Source of the DNA: Paraburkholderia madseniana
Lineage (GTDB): Bacteria > Pseudomonadota > Gammaproteobacteria > Burkholderiales > Burkholderiaceae
Assembly (NCBI RefSeq): GCF_009690905.1
Contig: NZ_VOSW01000008.1
Coordinates: 62,001 to 126,000, forward strand
Direction of reading: 5' to 3'
DNA: 64,000 bases
Position 1 is the first letter of the stretch, and each line of letters opens with the position of its first letter. Below the pieces are notes generated by a model, which saw only the letters and a list, made by a program, of their open reading frames with translations, searched no databases and was not told where the DNA came from. Positions 8,403 through 17,228 of the stretch are shown here, in pieces. Position numbers and translations under genes: made by a program.

Positions 8403-10622
8403 ATGGCGGACCAGAAGTACGAAAATGCATCGGGTGCTACATGGTTTGTCGGCGCCAGTTACGGCGGTACTGATGACCAGACGCCGCGATTCCTGTCCGA
8501 GGGCATTTGGGAGAACGGATTCGACGACAAGCACCTCGACCTGGTGCGATCGATGCGACCTGGCGACCACATTGCCGTCAAATCATCGTATACGCGTAAG
8601 CATGATTTGCCTTTTGACAATCGCGGTCATACGGTTTCCGTGATGGCCGTCAAGGCGGTTGGCAAGATCACAGAAAACTTGAACGATGGCAAGCGCGTGC
8701 GGGTCGACTGGACCCAGGTCGAGCCGGTTCGGGAATGGTACTTCTACACCCACCGAGGAACGGTGTGGCGAGTGCTGCCAGGCGAGTGGATGACTGATGG
8801 TTTGATCGCTTTCGCGTTCGAAGGCAGGCCGCAAGACATCGACCGCTTCCGGAATGCGCCCTATTGGCGGGAACGATTTGGAAAGACTGCGCCCAACAAG
8901 CACAGATTCGGCTGGACGGAGTTTTATGAAGCGGTGGCCGAGAAGATGCTCGCGTACGCCGAGAACCGGACGCCGCTCATAGAGGGCATTCACGAGATCG
9001 CTTTGCGCGTGCCCGGTCTCACTTACCTGCACGACAAGTTTCCGGATGGCAGCAGCAGCCCATTGCGAGACATTTGCCCTTTCACGGCAATGGGCACATT
9101 CAACCGAACGATGACCGATGCCAACCGGAAAACGATAGCCGGAGAGCTCGCCAAGTTTCTTGGCGTCACCGTCCCCGCTCCTGAGTCTTTCGAGGGCATT
9201 CCTGTTCTCAACAACCAGCGTTCCTGGTTCTTCCGTTATGCCGACAATCGCGGCTCAGGCGACATCGATGCTTTGTGGAAGGTGTTTGCCGCAGCAAGTC
9301 GCATGGTCGAGGGTGAAGGATCAGAGGTACGTGCGGACTTTGCAGCGGCCTACGACAATGCGATCGAGGTCTGGGGTGTCGCTTGGAACCTATCAACGGG
9401 CCTTTACTGGAGCCACCCCTGGGAGTTCGCGACGCTCGACAGCCAGTCCCGCAACTACATCAACAAGCGGCTTCGGCTTCAAGTCGCAACCAGTCGACCG
9501 CAAGCGCCTTGCGAAGCCGAGAGTTACCTGAAGCTGCTGGATGACCTGAAGTCTCGATTCACAGAAGACAGCTACCCCGTGCACAGCTTTCCGGAGTTGT
9601 CACTGGAGTCGTGGCTGTACAAGGACCCTGTCGAAGAACCTACGCCGCCCGGCGACGTGCATGACAACGGAGCTGGGAACGAAATATCGGAGGATGAGGC
9701 TGCACAAGGAGCTGTCCAGGCTGCGGCACCGATTGTGCCGTACTCGGTCGATGACATCCTCAGAGATGGGTGCTTCCTCGAACGGGAGGAGATCAATAGC
9801 CTCATAGACCGCCTGCGCGCCAAGAAGAACCTGATCCTCCAGGGGCCGCCGGGCACCGGCAAGACTTGGCTCGCAAAGCGTCTGGCTTTCGCGTTGATAG
9901 GGCAGAAGGATGAAAGCAAGATCCGCGCGGTGCAGTTTCATCCGAACCTGTCTTACGAGGATTTCGTTCGGGGTTGGCGACCCACCGGCGATGGTAGGTT
10001 GTCCTTGGCCGATGGCGTCTTCATGCAGGCCATCGAGGCCGCTTCGAAAGATCCGTCGTCGAAGTTCGTCGTGGTGATTGAAGAGATCAATCGTGGCAAC
10101 CCGGCACAAATCTTCGGCGAGCTGCTGACGCTACTGGAGGCGGGCAAACGCACCCCCAGTGAAGCGCTTGAACTCTGCTACTCGGATGCGGACGGCAGGC
10201 ACCGCCCAGTCCATATCCCAGAAAATCTCCATGTGATCGGTACCATGAACATTGCCGACCGGTCGCTTGCGCTGGTCGATCTGGCGCTACGCCGCAGGTT
10301 TGCTTTCATCGGGCTTGAACCCAGACTAGGGAATGCTTGGCGAAACTGGGTGGTCGAAAAGCGCAACGTCGAGCCGGCCTTAGCGGCCGATATCGAACGA
10401 CGGATTGGCGAGTTGAATGATCAGATCCATGCCCGACTGGGCAAGCAGTTCCGAATCGGCCACAGCTATGTCACTCCCGACCACCGGTTGGAGGATGGGG
10501 GAACAAGGCAGTGGTTCCAGCAGGTGGTTGAAACGGAGATCGGGCCACTGCTCGATGAATACTGGTTTGACGCCGCCGACGAAGCACAAAAGGCGTGTGC
10601 GAGGCTGACAGAGGGCTGGTAA
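8403..10622 (+). CDS. mcrB: McrB-type GTPase of a modified-base restriction system
   Basis: This 739-residue protein joins an N-terminal EVE-like reader region (ATWFVGASYGG.., about residues 10-130), a middle region, and a C-terminal AAA+ GTPase. The GTPase shows Walker A GPPGTGK near 480-486, Walker B VVVIEEINRG near 556-565 and the McrB signature MNIADRS near 614-620 followed by LRRRF. McrB hexamers recognise modified cytosines and drive McrC. It lies nine bases after hsdR and overlaps mcrC by one base, so it is in the hsd operon. The exact modification read by this N-terminal domain is unknown. Confidence 0.9.
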   Translation: MADQKYENASGATWFVGASYGGTDDQTPRFLSEGIWENGFDDKHLDLVRSMRPGDHIAVKSSYTRKHDLPFDNRGHTVSVMAVKAVGKITENLNDGKRVRVDWTQVEPVREWYFYTHRGTVWRVLPGEWMTDGLIAFAFEGRPQDIDRFRNAPYWRERFGKTAPNKHRFGWTEFYEAVAEKMLAYAENRTPLIEGIHEIALRVPGLTYLHDKFPDGSSSPLRDICPFTAMGTFNRTMTDANRKTIAGELAKFLGVTVPAPESFEGIPVLNNQRSWFFRYADNRGSGDIDALWKVFAAASRMVEGEGSEVRADFAAAYDNAIEVWGVAWNLSTGLYWSHPWEFATLDSQSRNYINKRLRLQVATSRPQAPCEAESYLKLLDDLKSRFTEDSYPVHSFPELSLESWLYKDPVEEPTPPGDVHDNGAGNEISEDEAAQGAVQAAAPIVPYSVDDILRDGCFLEREEINSLIDRLRAKKNLILQGPPGTGKTWLAKRLAFALIGQKDESKIRAVQFHPNLSYEDFVRGWRPTGDGRLSLADGVFMQAIEAASKDPSSKFVVVIEEINRGNPAQIFGELLTLLEAGKRTPSEALELCYSDADGRHRPVHIPENLHVIGTMNIADRSLALVDLALRRRFAFIGLEPRLGNAWRNWVVEKRNVEPALAADIERRIGELNDQIHARLGKQFRIGHSYVTPDHRLEDGGTRQWFQQVVETEIGPLLDEYWFDAADEAQKACARLTEGW

Positions 10623-11731
10623 TGGAAGCTGCCGCAGAGCACGTCGGGAACGCACCGGACACTGGATACATCGGACGCGTCCCGGTTCGTAGCCTATGGC
10701 TGCTTATGCTCTACGCGTCGGACTTGTTTCGCATGCGGGGCGTAGGCCAGGTCGGACTGGAGGATAGCCCGGATGATTTGCCGGATCTGGTCGCGGAGAT
10801 CCTTGCCCGCGCGGTGGAGTTGAGGCAGCGACGCCACCTCAGCCTTGGCTATAGCTCTCGGGAGGCCGTGCTCAATCGGGTTCGGGGCCGAATTGATCTG
10901 CTGACGACTGAGCGGCATCAGCTTTTGTCACGCGGGCTGGTGGCGTGCCGATTTGACGAACTGACAATCGATACACCCCGGAATCGGTTCGTTCGTGCCG
11001 CCCTCGAAGCGGTCTCACGATGTGTGCGCCGAAAGGACACGGCACACCGTTGCAGGTCGTTGGCCAGCGGCATGAGGTCCATGGGCGTATCTGGTCACGC
11101 ACCGACCCGAGCCGCGATGAGCGTGGATCGTTTCGGCCGGCACGACGCAGATGATCGGTTCATGGTGGCAGCGGCCAAGCTCGCATTTGACCTCGCTCTT
11201 CCCACCGAATCCGCCGGCGCGAACGTGCTGTCTCTGCCGGAACGTGAGGTCACCTGGGTACGCCGGCTCTTTGAGCGCGCTGTCGGCGGCTTCTACGATG
11301 TGGTGCTCTCTCCGCAAGGATGGAACGTTCAGTGCGGCCGTACTTTGGGCTGGCAAGTGAGGCAAAAGACTCAGGGAATCGACAAGATCCTGCCCTCGAT
11401 GAAAACGGACGTGGTGCTCAGCCACACAGCAACCGGTCAGCGAATCGTCATCGACACGAAGTTCACCTCGATCGTAACGAGCGGCTGGCACCGAGATGAA
11501 ACTTTGCGCAGCGGCTATATCTACCAAATCTACGCCTACCTTCGTTCGCAGGTCGGTCGCGGTGACGCGCTTGCAGATAACGCCAGCGGATTGCTTCTTC
11601 ATCCGTCTGTTGGCAGCACGGTTGACGAGACTGTATTCATCCAGGGCCACAGGATAAGATTCGCCACCGTTGATCTGACGGCATCCACTGCTGACATCCG
11701 ATCGCAATTGCTGCGTTTTTCTCAAGGATGA
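10622..11731 (+). CDS. mcrC: McrC-type endonuclease subunit
   Basis: The 369-residue product has the McrC layout: an N-terminal beta-rich region beginning IGRVPVRSLWLLMLYAS, a long helical middle and a C-terminal PD-(D/E)XK nuclease core with TDVVLSH followed by VIDTKF near residue 277. It is the nuclease that cuts when docked to the McrB ring. ATG 10622 shares one base with the mcrB stop (TAATG), the usual coupling; the upstream in-frame GTG is inside mcrB. Length is normal. It closes the six-gene restriction operon. Confidence 0.9.
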   Translation: MEAAAEHVGNAPDTGYIGRVPVRSLWLLMLYASDLFRMRGVGQVGLEDSPDDLPDLVAEILARAVELRQRRHLSLGYSSREAVLNRVRGRIDLLTTERHQLLSRGLVACRFDELTIDTPRNRFVRAALEAVSRCVRRKDTAHRCRSLASGMRSMGVSGHAPTRAAMSVDRFGRHDADDRFMVAAAKLAFDLALPTESAGANVLSLPEREVTWVRRLFERAVGGFYDVVLSPQGWNVQCGRTLGWQVRQKTQGIDKILPSMKTDVVLSHTATGQRIVIDTKFTSIVTSGWHRDETLRSGYIYQIYAYLRSQVGRGDALADNASGLLLHPSVGSTVDETVFIQGHRIRFATVDLTASTADIRSQLLRFSQG

Positions 11732-11761
11732 GCCACGCCCCCCCAAAAGTCGGGAGATCCT

Positions 11762-11797
11762 GAGGCAAAACGGCCTCTGAGTCCACTTTTTTTCGGT
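11762..11797 (+). terminator. Weak hairpin plus T-run after mcrC
   Basis: A short GAGGC/GCCTC stem lies about 30 bases past the mcrC stop, followed after a gap by seven T residues. It may end the restriction operon, but the T-run is not directly against the stem, so the call is weak. Confidence 0.3.
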
Positions 11798-11945
11798 TGT
11801 GGTCGGGTAGCTTAGTCGAGAGCTGGAAGCAAGAAGCCCCGTATGCTGGTCTGTTGCCGTTTGCCCTTGCAGTCGTGTGATTTCGGCGCTCGATATCATC
11901 AACGATACCCGAGTTCCAGCCACCGCATGGCCGCAGCTTCGAGCT

Positions 11946-12542
11946 TCACGCTACCAATATCCAGCCGGAATTAGTTTGCAAGGTGGTGATGTAGGACGAT
12001 AGACATTCGACGGCGTGCGCCTCGTCGCGTCCGGGGCCGAATGCCATACTTAGCACCCCATCTCCGTCGCGCCCTTTGGCGCATCGCGGACCGATCTCGT
12101 GAAAGCCGTATCTCGCGATCATTTGAAGAACCAAGGCCTCGAAACACAGCACTTTGCCCGCGAGCGACGTTTTCACACTTCCTTCCGGGAGAGCGGACAA
12201 AGCTTTGATAGCCCGCTTGTCACCGGTCACTAACAAGGCTCCGTCAAGCGTAATAGCTTTTGCAGCGAGAATCGCTTCGCCCGCGTCGATGCCCGTCGAC
12301 GAAATTTCCAGCAACGCTGCCGTGTCCACGTCCGCATCTGCGATCTTGGTCACGCGCGCGTAGAAAGCCTCAAGGGATGCCAAGGCTTCAGGTGCGTTCT
12401 TGAGTCGCTTCCGCAGTGCATACACCGACGAAGACAGGACCCAGATTTCCGCGTGGGCTACCCCCAAATGATGCGGCAGTGCATCCAGCAGATCACAACG
12501 AGCAAGCTTGGAAATGATGTCGTTATCGGACAGAACAATCAC
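11946..12542 (-). CDS. PIN-like domain protein (putative RNase)
   Basis: This 198-residue protein starts SDNDIISKL, carries GIDAGEA with Glu89 and ends a strand with VTGD at Asp108. That spacing of acidic residues (Asp6/Asp8, Glu89, Asp108) is the PIN nuclease pattern used by VapC-type RNA-cutting toxins. It uses a GTG start 14 bases after the stop of the ImmA-like peptidase gene, so the two form a pair. PIN proteins next to HExxH peptidases are known from toxin-antitoxin-like and element-regulation modules. Nuclease activity and target are inferred. Confidence 0.6.
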   Translation of the reverse strand: MIVLSDNDIISKLARCDLLDALPHHLGVAHAEIWVLSSSVYALRKRLKNAPEALASLEAFYARVTKIADADVDTAALLEISSTGIDAGEAILAAKAITLDGALLVTGDKRAIKALSALPEGSVKTSLAGKVLCFEALVLQMIARYGFHEIGPRCAKGRDGDGVLSMAFGPGRDEAHAVECLSSYITTLQTNSGWILVA

Positions 12543-12556
12543 ATAGCGCCCGATAA

Positions 12557-13540
12557 CTAGGTCTTAGTCGCAACGGCTCGTGTCAAGAGGGACGCTTGAT
12601 CATCTGACAACTCGTCCCAATCGAGATTCGACGTCAATTTTGCATTGACTGCCCCGGGACCGCCGCAGTTTTTCAGAAAGCTCAACGCCCGATTTGCGAG
12701 GGGGAAGTTGTTGGCAGCAAAGCCATAGTTGAGCACGATATGCCCAGGATCGATCCGCTTCTCCGCCCCTAGCCGTGCAGCCCCATACGCGAGCGCTTGC
12801 GCATCTAGGTAGCGGCTATTAGACGTGTACTTGACGTTCGAGCCGTTCAGCAAATAAATCGCGAAACTGTCGGCCTCTCTTTCGTCAGCATCACCACCTC
12901 CCGCCGCTTTGAGCTCTGCGTCGATCAGGGTACCATCGGCGTCGCCAAGGTGGCCCAAAGCAATGTGTCCGATCTCGTGAGCCAGATGAAACAAAAGATA
13001 CGCGGGCGCGGCGTTACGTGACAACACAATCGCTGCACGTCCATTTTGCTTAACGGCAACGGCGTCCATTTTTTTGCCAGGCAGCGAGCCGATATGCAAA
13101 ACGGGAATACCGGAAGCAAAGCAGAAGTCAAGCAATGCGTCCAAGTCGACCTGTGGTCTACCTTTGAGGATATTGGCCCTCAGTTGCGTCGGGTCACTCG
13201 GCGGCGAAACATATTCCGTCGACATTGCCTGCACAGCAAGCTTTGCCATACCTGTCGCATATTCCGCACTGAGCCTAATGCTGTCTTTGTCGACAGCCTT
13301 GCTATGCTTGAACTTCCGATGTGCGGATTGAAAGCGAACGGTCGCTGCGGTGTCGCGAAGCGACGCCAAATCGAAATTCAAACTCCGGGCGAGAATAAGC
13401 TGCGCCTGGAGTAGGCCGCTCGGATCGCGAGCGATTTCATCCTCCCACCAATCTGGCAGCAGACTCTTTACAAACGACTTCTTCAGTCCTTGCTGACTCA
13501 GGCGGGAGTACAGCGACTGCATCGGGCTGTTTGCAGGCAT
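12557..13540 (-). CDS. ImmA/IrrE-type metallopeptidase
   Basis: The protein (327 residues) has an N-terminal helical segment with LLPDWWEDEIA near 27-37, often seen in HTH-peptidase fusions, and a C-terminal zinc peptidase with H188-E-I-G-H192 and a third ligand region DEREAD near 219-224. ImmA/IrrE enzymes cleave repressors or antitoxins in response to damage or element signals. The start chosen is the ATG at 13540, which has a GGGAGG 6-11 bases upstream; a longer frame to 13651 would run through the inverted repeat at 13582-13627 and is rejected. The likely partner is the PIN protein encoded 14 bases downstream. Confidence 0.8.
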   Translation of the reverse strand: MPANSPMQSLYSRLSQQGLKKSFVKSLLPDWWEDEIARDPSGLLQAQLILARSLNFDLASLRDTAATVRFQSAHRKFKHSKAVDKDSIRLSAEYATGMAKLAVQAMSTEYVSPPSDPTQLRANILKGRPQVDLDALLDFCFASGIPVLHIGSLPGKKMDAVAVKQNGRAAIVLSRNAAPAYLLFHLAHEIGHIALGHLGDADGTLIDAELKAAGGGDADEREADSFAIYLLNGSNVKYTSNSRYLDAQALAYGAARLGAEKRIDPGHIVLNYGFAANNFPLANRALSFLKNCGGPGAVNAKLTSNLDWDELSDDQASLLTRAVATKT

Positions 13541-13581
13541 AGCTTCCTCCCTGTCATCAAAAGAATGAGTCACCGAAGCGC

Positions 13582-13627
13582 ACCATTGGCGCAGTCCGCC
13601 GTCCGTCCGGCGGACTGCGCCAATGGT
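13582..13627. repeat. Perfect 19-bp inverted repeat with 8-base loop
   Basis: Bases 13582-13600 and 13609-13627 are exact reverse complements, separated by an 8-base spacer. The repeat sits 42 bases upstream of the peptidase start and 100 bases past the stop of the YhaN-like gene. There is no T-run on either side, so it is not a standard terminator. It could be an operator, an RNA control hairpin, or the remains of a mobile element. Confidence 0.85.
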
Positions 13628-13727
13628 AGCTTGGATTTCGGCACCGAGCAAGAATTTCTTGAATTTCAGTAAGTTAGCACGCTCTCTTCAGGCCTAGCGT
13701 CAAATCGACGATGACCCTGGTCGACCG

Positions 13728-16700
13728 CTACAGGCTCACAACAGCCAATGCACTTTCAGACACGTTTCTATGGGCAATCTCGGCTACGTGCCGGTGATGA
13801 GTAAACACCACAACCTGGCCCTCTGCGGAGAAATCGGCAAGCGCGCGAAGAATCAACCCGGCGCGGTGATCGTCCGATGTCATCAATATGTCATCCAGTA
13901 TCACAGGCAGATCAACGCCAGAGGCACGCCGTAATCCCAAGGCGGCGAGACGCAAGGCCAAATAAAGTTGATCGCGAGTGCCTTCGCTCATTCCTTCAAC
14001 GCGAAGCCGTGCCCCATTGCCTCGCTCGGCAAGCAGTGCTGGGCGATCGTCTGAGTCATCGCTGACGAGACGGACGAATTCGCCCCCTGTCATGCGTTCA
14101 AAGTATCCCGATGCGGACAAAAGCATCGGACCCTGAGCACGATCACGGAATCTCTTCAAAGCTTCGGCCAACAAGGCGTGCGCGACGCGCGAGCGAATCC
14201 AAGGGGACATGTTGGCACGTACGCTTGCGGCAGCACGTTCCATCGCCTCCCGGGCGGCAATGGCAGTGTCGGCACCGTCGATCGCGCCCAAAGCGCGACG
14301 CGCCGCTTCCTCGCTCTCTCGCGCAACCCGTAGTTGCTCTTCCAGCTGCCCCTGCTCCAAGGTACAAGATATCTCGTCAGCGTCCATGCGCGCGGCATCG
14401 TGATCGACGAGCAACACCCGCAGCTCCTCGACCGTACGCCTAGAGGCCTCCGCGAGCTGGCTGCTGGCGCGGTCGAATTCCAACTGCGCCTCACGCTTAC
14501 GGCGTGATTGTTCCTCTACTTCAGGTAGTAGAACGGGCGATTCCACTCCTGCTGCTAGACACAAACTCGTAAGAATCTCCTCATGTCCCGAAGCTGTCTG
14601 CTCATGCCCAAGCTGTCTCTCGAGCGCGCTTTCAAGTGCGTTCTGTGCCAGGGTTCGCGAGGTTTGCACCTTCTCTGCCAGCTCCAGACGGGTGGACAGG
14701 CTTTCGATGTACAGCCGAATGTCGACGAACTCTGGATCACCGAGCGTCTTAGCGATCGCCAGCGCTGTATTTTCGAGAATCGAAAGTGCCTCTCGCGCCC
14801 GACGCTCCTTCGCTTCGGCCGTTGCGAGGCGATCTTTGGCGTCCTGAAGCTCCTGAAACTCTGCGAGACGAGCGTGCGCCACAGCCACGCTATCATTGTG
14901 CGTGAGCAGTAAGTCAGTCAGCGCGGGCCTCAGCGCATCCATGGCAGACTGTAACGTAGCCGTGAGTTGCGCCTCACGCACGGCCGACTGTTGCCTCTGC
15001 TGATCCCGCTCGAGCTGTTTGCCGGCGGCGGTGTTAAGTGCCTTCTCGCCCTGCTTGATCTCCTGCTCAATCTCGGCCGCAGTCGCGGAAAGAGTGCTCA
15101 ACACTGGATCGGTTGGCGGCGACGCCAACCCGGTGCCAAGAATCGCATCACAAAGCTTTGCCACTAGACCCCGTTCAGTAACTTGAAGTTGCTCTAGCTC
15201 GTCGAGTTTGGCCGCTACCATTTCACAAGCTGTACGCGCGGGAGCCAGCAACGCTTGCCAGTCACGCAACGCCGTGGGCGACAAATCAGGCAGTTGGGCC
15301 GACGCAAGTATTCGACGCCACTCGGTTTGACGGTCTTCTTCTTCACGACCAATATCCTCGAGCTGGCGCTTTAGCTCGTCTCGATCGCGCTCCAGCGCAG
15401 CGATAGTCTGCCGGGTCGACTGCAATTGTGCGGCTCGTTCTGTGTCGCCCGTCAATTCGTCGACCAGACGATCTGCACCGACCACGGCACCTTCGTAAAC
15501 TTCGGGCAATGGCTTGCCAGCTGTAAACGCATCCAACGAAGGATCCGTGCCGTCGATATACACAGCGCGCACTAGAGACCAACCAAGGTCCCGGTGAGAA
15601 CGAGCCTGCCGGACATCATCCGGTGTAGAGACAGAGCCTTGCTCGAGAAGGCGGTCACGTCGCTCGATTTCCGCACTCAAAGCACCCGAAACCTCGTCAA
15701 TGCGCGTCTCCCGCTCCTCGCGCCGTGTTGCGTTACGCCTCTGCTGATTCATTGCGTCATCGATCTGTGCATCCAGCAACGGTCGAACACGTTGCAACGC
15801 GACTTCATCGGCCAGCCCGACGGCTACCAAAGCAGCCGTCGTCGCGCGGCGGGCCGCCTTGATCTCTCCAGGCAACGCCGCCAGACGCTTAAGCACTGAG
15901 TCGTTGCGCACCAATTCAGCCTGGGCAATTCGCAACGCTGTCCGAATCTCCGGCGACGGCAGTACAGCCCCAACGGGATCGGACGCTTCAGAATGCTGAC
16001 GTGCCGCCGCAAAGTGTTCATCGAGGGCGAGCTGCGCTCGTTCAACATCACGCAAACGTTGTTCGGCGCGTACCTTGGCAGCGGGCGTCGGGATTCTTTC
16101 AAGAACCTTGTCTACCGTTAGCAAAACGTCAATCCTAGCCGCCAGCTCGGTCACGCGAGCCGTTTCGGTTGCCACCTCTACCACGGCCTCGGCCACATCG
16201 GTGTTGTGTCGATTGACAGTTTCCATTGACGCAGCTAGACGTTTGACCGCGGCTCCGACATCCAGAATGGCGGTATCGGAAGCAAGCGTATCAAGCGCCT
16301 TGCGTTGCCGCTCAGCATCCGCGGCTGCGACTTTGGCGTTGTGATTTGCAGTCCCCAGTCCGGATTCCGCGGCCACCCGATCTGTCGTTGCGGTCGCCGA
16401 GAGTAACGTGACTGTCTGCAGGGCTTGCAGCGAGTGTGACGCATGCTCGAGCGTATTCAGCAGCGGCGCCACGGCGCGCAGTTCTTTGATGAGCAATTGC
16501 GTGCTGTTCAATTCGAAACGCAGTACATCAAGCGCCGCCACTTCGTCGGCTGCGGCCCGATGCTTCTTGAAAAGCTCCGCCCACTGGGCGGGTCGGATGA
16601 ACGCCTGCTTGTATTCGGTGTGGCACTGATCATACGCATTCAGCGCTTCGTTGATGCGTGCGTTCTTGCCGCGAGCACCCGGCATAAAGAACGTACGAGC

Positions 16701-17228
16701 CGACTGTTCCAGACGATCGAGGATCTGCGGGATGCTGCGCACGCCAGCACTAGCCTCAAAGAGCGCAGCTCCAATCTCCCCTTCCCCCTTCAGAAGCGCC
16801 TCGCCACCTTCGCGCAGGCGCAGATGATCAAGCCCAAACATTGAGTCGTACTCCTCCTTCGTGAGACCGCATGTCAGCAAGGCCTCGACCTCTGGTGGAA
16901 CCGCCCCGTCAGACATCGAACCCCCAAGATCAAAATCCGTGAAGTGCAGCGTTGCACCGCGGCCCTTGCGACGCATCAACGAATACTCGCGGCCCTGCCG
17001 ATCGACAAACACGCCACCTATGCGCATGTCTGGATGTGCGTGAACGAAATTGTCCTTGCTCTGCTGTGCAATTCCAAAGCGCAGATCAGAGATAGAGCGA
17101 AGCGCAGAGGACTTACCGGCTTCGTTCTGACCGTGCACAAGCACGAGTTTTTGTCCGGCTGTGCCGAAATCAAGTACACGGTTTGTAAAGGGGCCGAAGG
17201 CCTGAAGGTGCAGTCTAACGAGCCTCAT
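13728..17228 (-). CDS. YhaN-type AAA ATPase (SMC/Rad50-like)
   Basis: This 1166-residue protein starts with the AAA_27/YhaN signature MRLVRLHLQAFGPF and Walker A GQNEAGKSS near 34-42. A very long helical, coiled-coil-like middle (about 190-980) follows, then a C-terminal ABC-type D-loop region with VILDDILMTSDDHR and the H-loop FTHH. No CxxC zinc hook is visible. Such proteins pair with a calcineurin-type nuclease to process DNA ends. Its start overlaps the stop of that nuclease gene by four bases (ATGA). It may act in repair or defence; its location in a restriction island favours defence. Confidence 0.85.
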   Translation of the reverse strand: MRLVRLHLQAFGPFTNRVLDFGTAGQKLVLVHGQNEAGKSSALRSISDLRFGIAQQSKDNFVHAHPDMRIGGVFVDRQGREYSLMRRKGRGATLHFTDFDLGGSMSDGAVPPEVEALLTCGLTKEEYDSMFGLDHLRLREGGEALLKGEGEIGAALFEASAGVRSIPQILDRLEQSARTFFMPGARGKNARINEALNAYDQCHTEYKQAFIRPAQWAELFKKHRAAADEVAALDVLRFELNSTQLLIKELRAVAPLLNTLEHASHSLQALQTVTLLSATATTDRVAAESGLGTANHNAKVAAADAERQRKALDTLASDTAILDVGAAVKRLAASMETVNRHNTDVAEAVVEVATETARVTELAARIDVLLTVDKVLERIPTPAAKVRAEQRLRDVERAQLALDEHFAAARQHSEASDPVGAVLPSPEIRTALRIAQAELVRNDSVLKRLAALPGEIKAARRATTAALVAVGLADEVALQRVRPLLDAQIDDAMNQQRRNATRREERETRIDEVSGALSAEIERRDRLLEQGSVSTPDDVRQARSHRDLGWSLVRAVYIDGTDPSLDAFTAGKPLPEVYEGAVVGADRLVDELTGDTERAAQLQSTRQTIAALERDRDELKRQLEDIGREEEDRQTEWRRILASAQLPDLSPTALRDWQALLAPARTACEMVAAKLDELEQLQVTERGLVAKLCDAILGTGLASPPTDPVLSTLSATAAEIEQEIKQGEKALNTAAGKQLERDQQRQQSAVREAQLTATLQSAMDALRPALTDLLLTHNDSVAVAHARLAEFQELQDAKDRLATAEAKERRAREALSILENTALAIAKTLGDPEFVDIRLYIESLSTRLELAEKVQTSRTLAQNALESALERQLGHEQTASGHEEILTSLCLAAGVESPVLLPEVEEQSRRKREAQLEFDRASSQLAEASRRTVEELRVLLVDHDAARMDADEISCTLEQGQLEEQLRVARESEEAARRALGAIDGADTAIAAREAMERAAASVRANMSPWIRSRVAHALLAEALKRFRDRAQGPMLLSASGYFERMTGGEFVRLVSDDSDDRPALLAERGNGARLRVEGMSEGTRDQLYLALRLAALGLRRASGVDLPVILDDILMTSDDHRAGLILRALADFSAEGQVVVFTHHRHVAEIAHRNVSESALAVVSL

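Noticed and set aside
11015..11923. Minus-strand frame opposite mcrC
   Set aside because: No domain; mcrC has nuclease motifs and coupling to mcrB.
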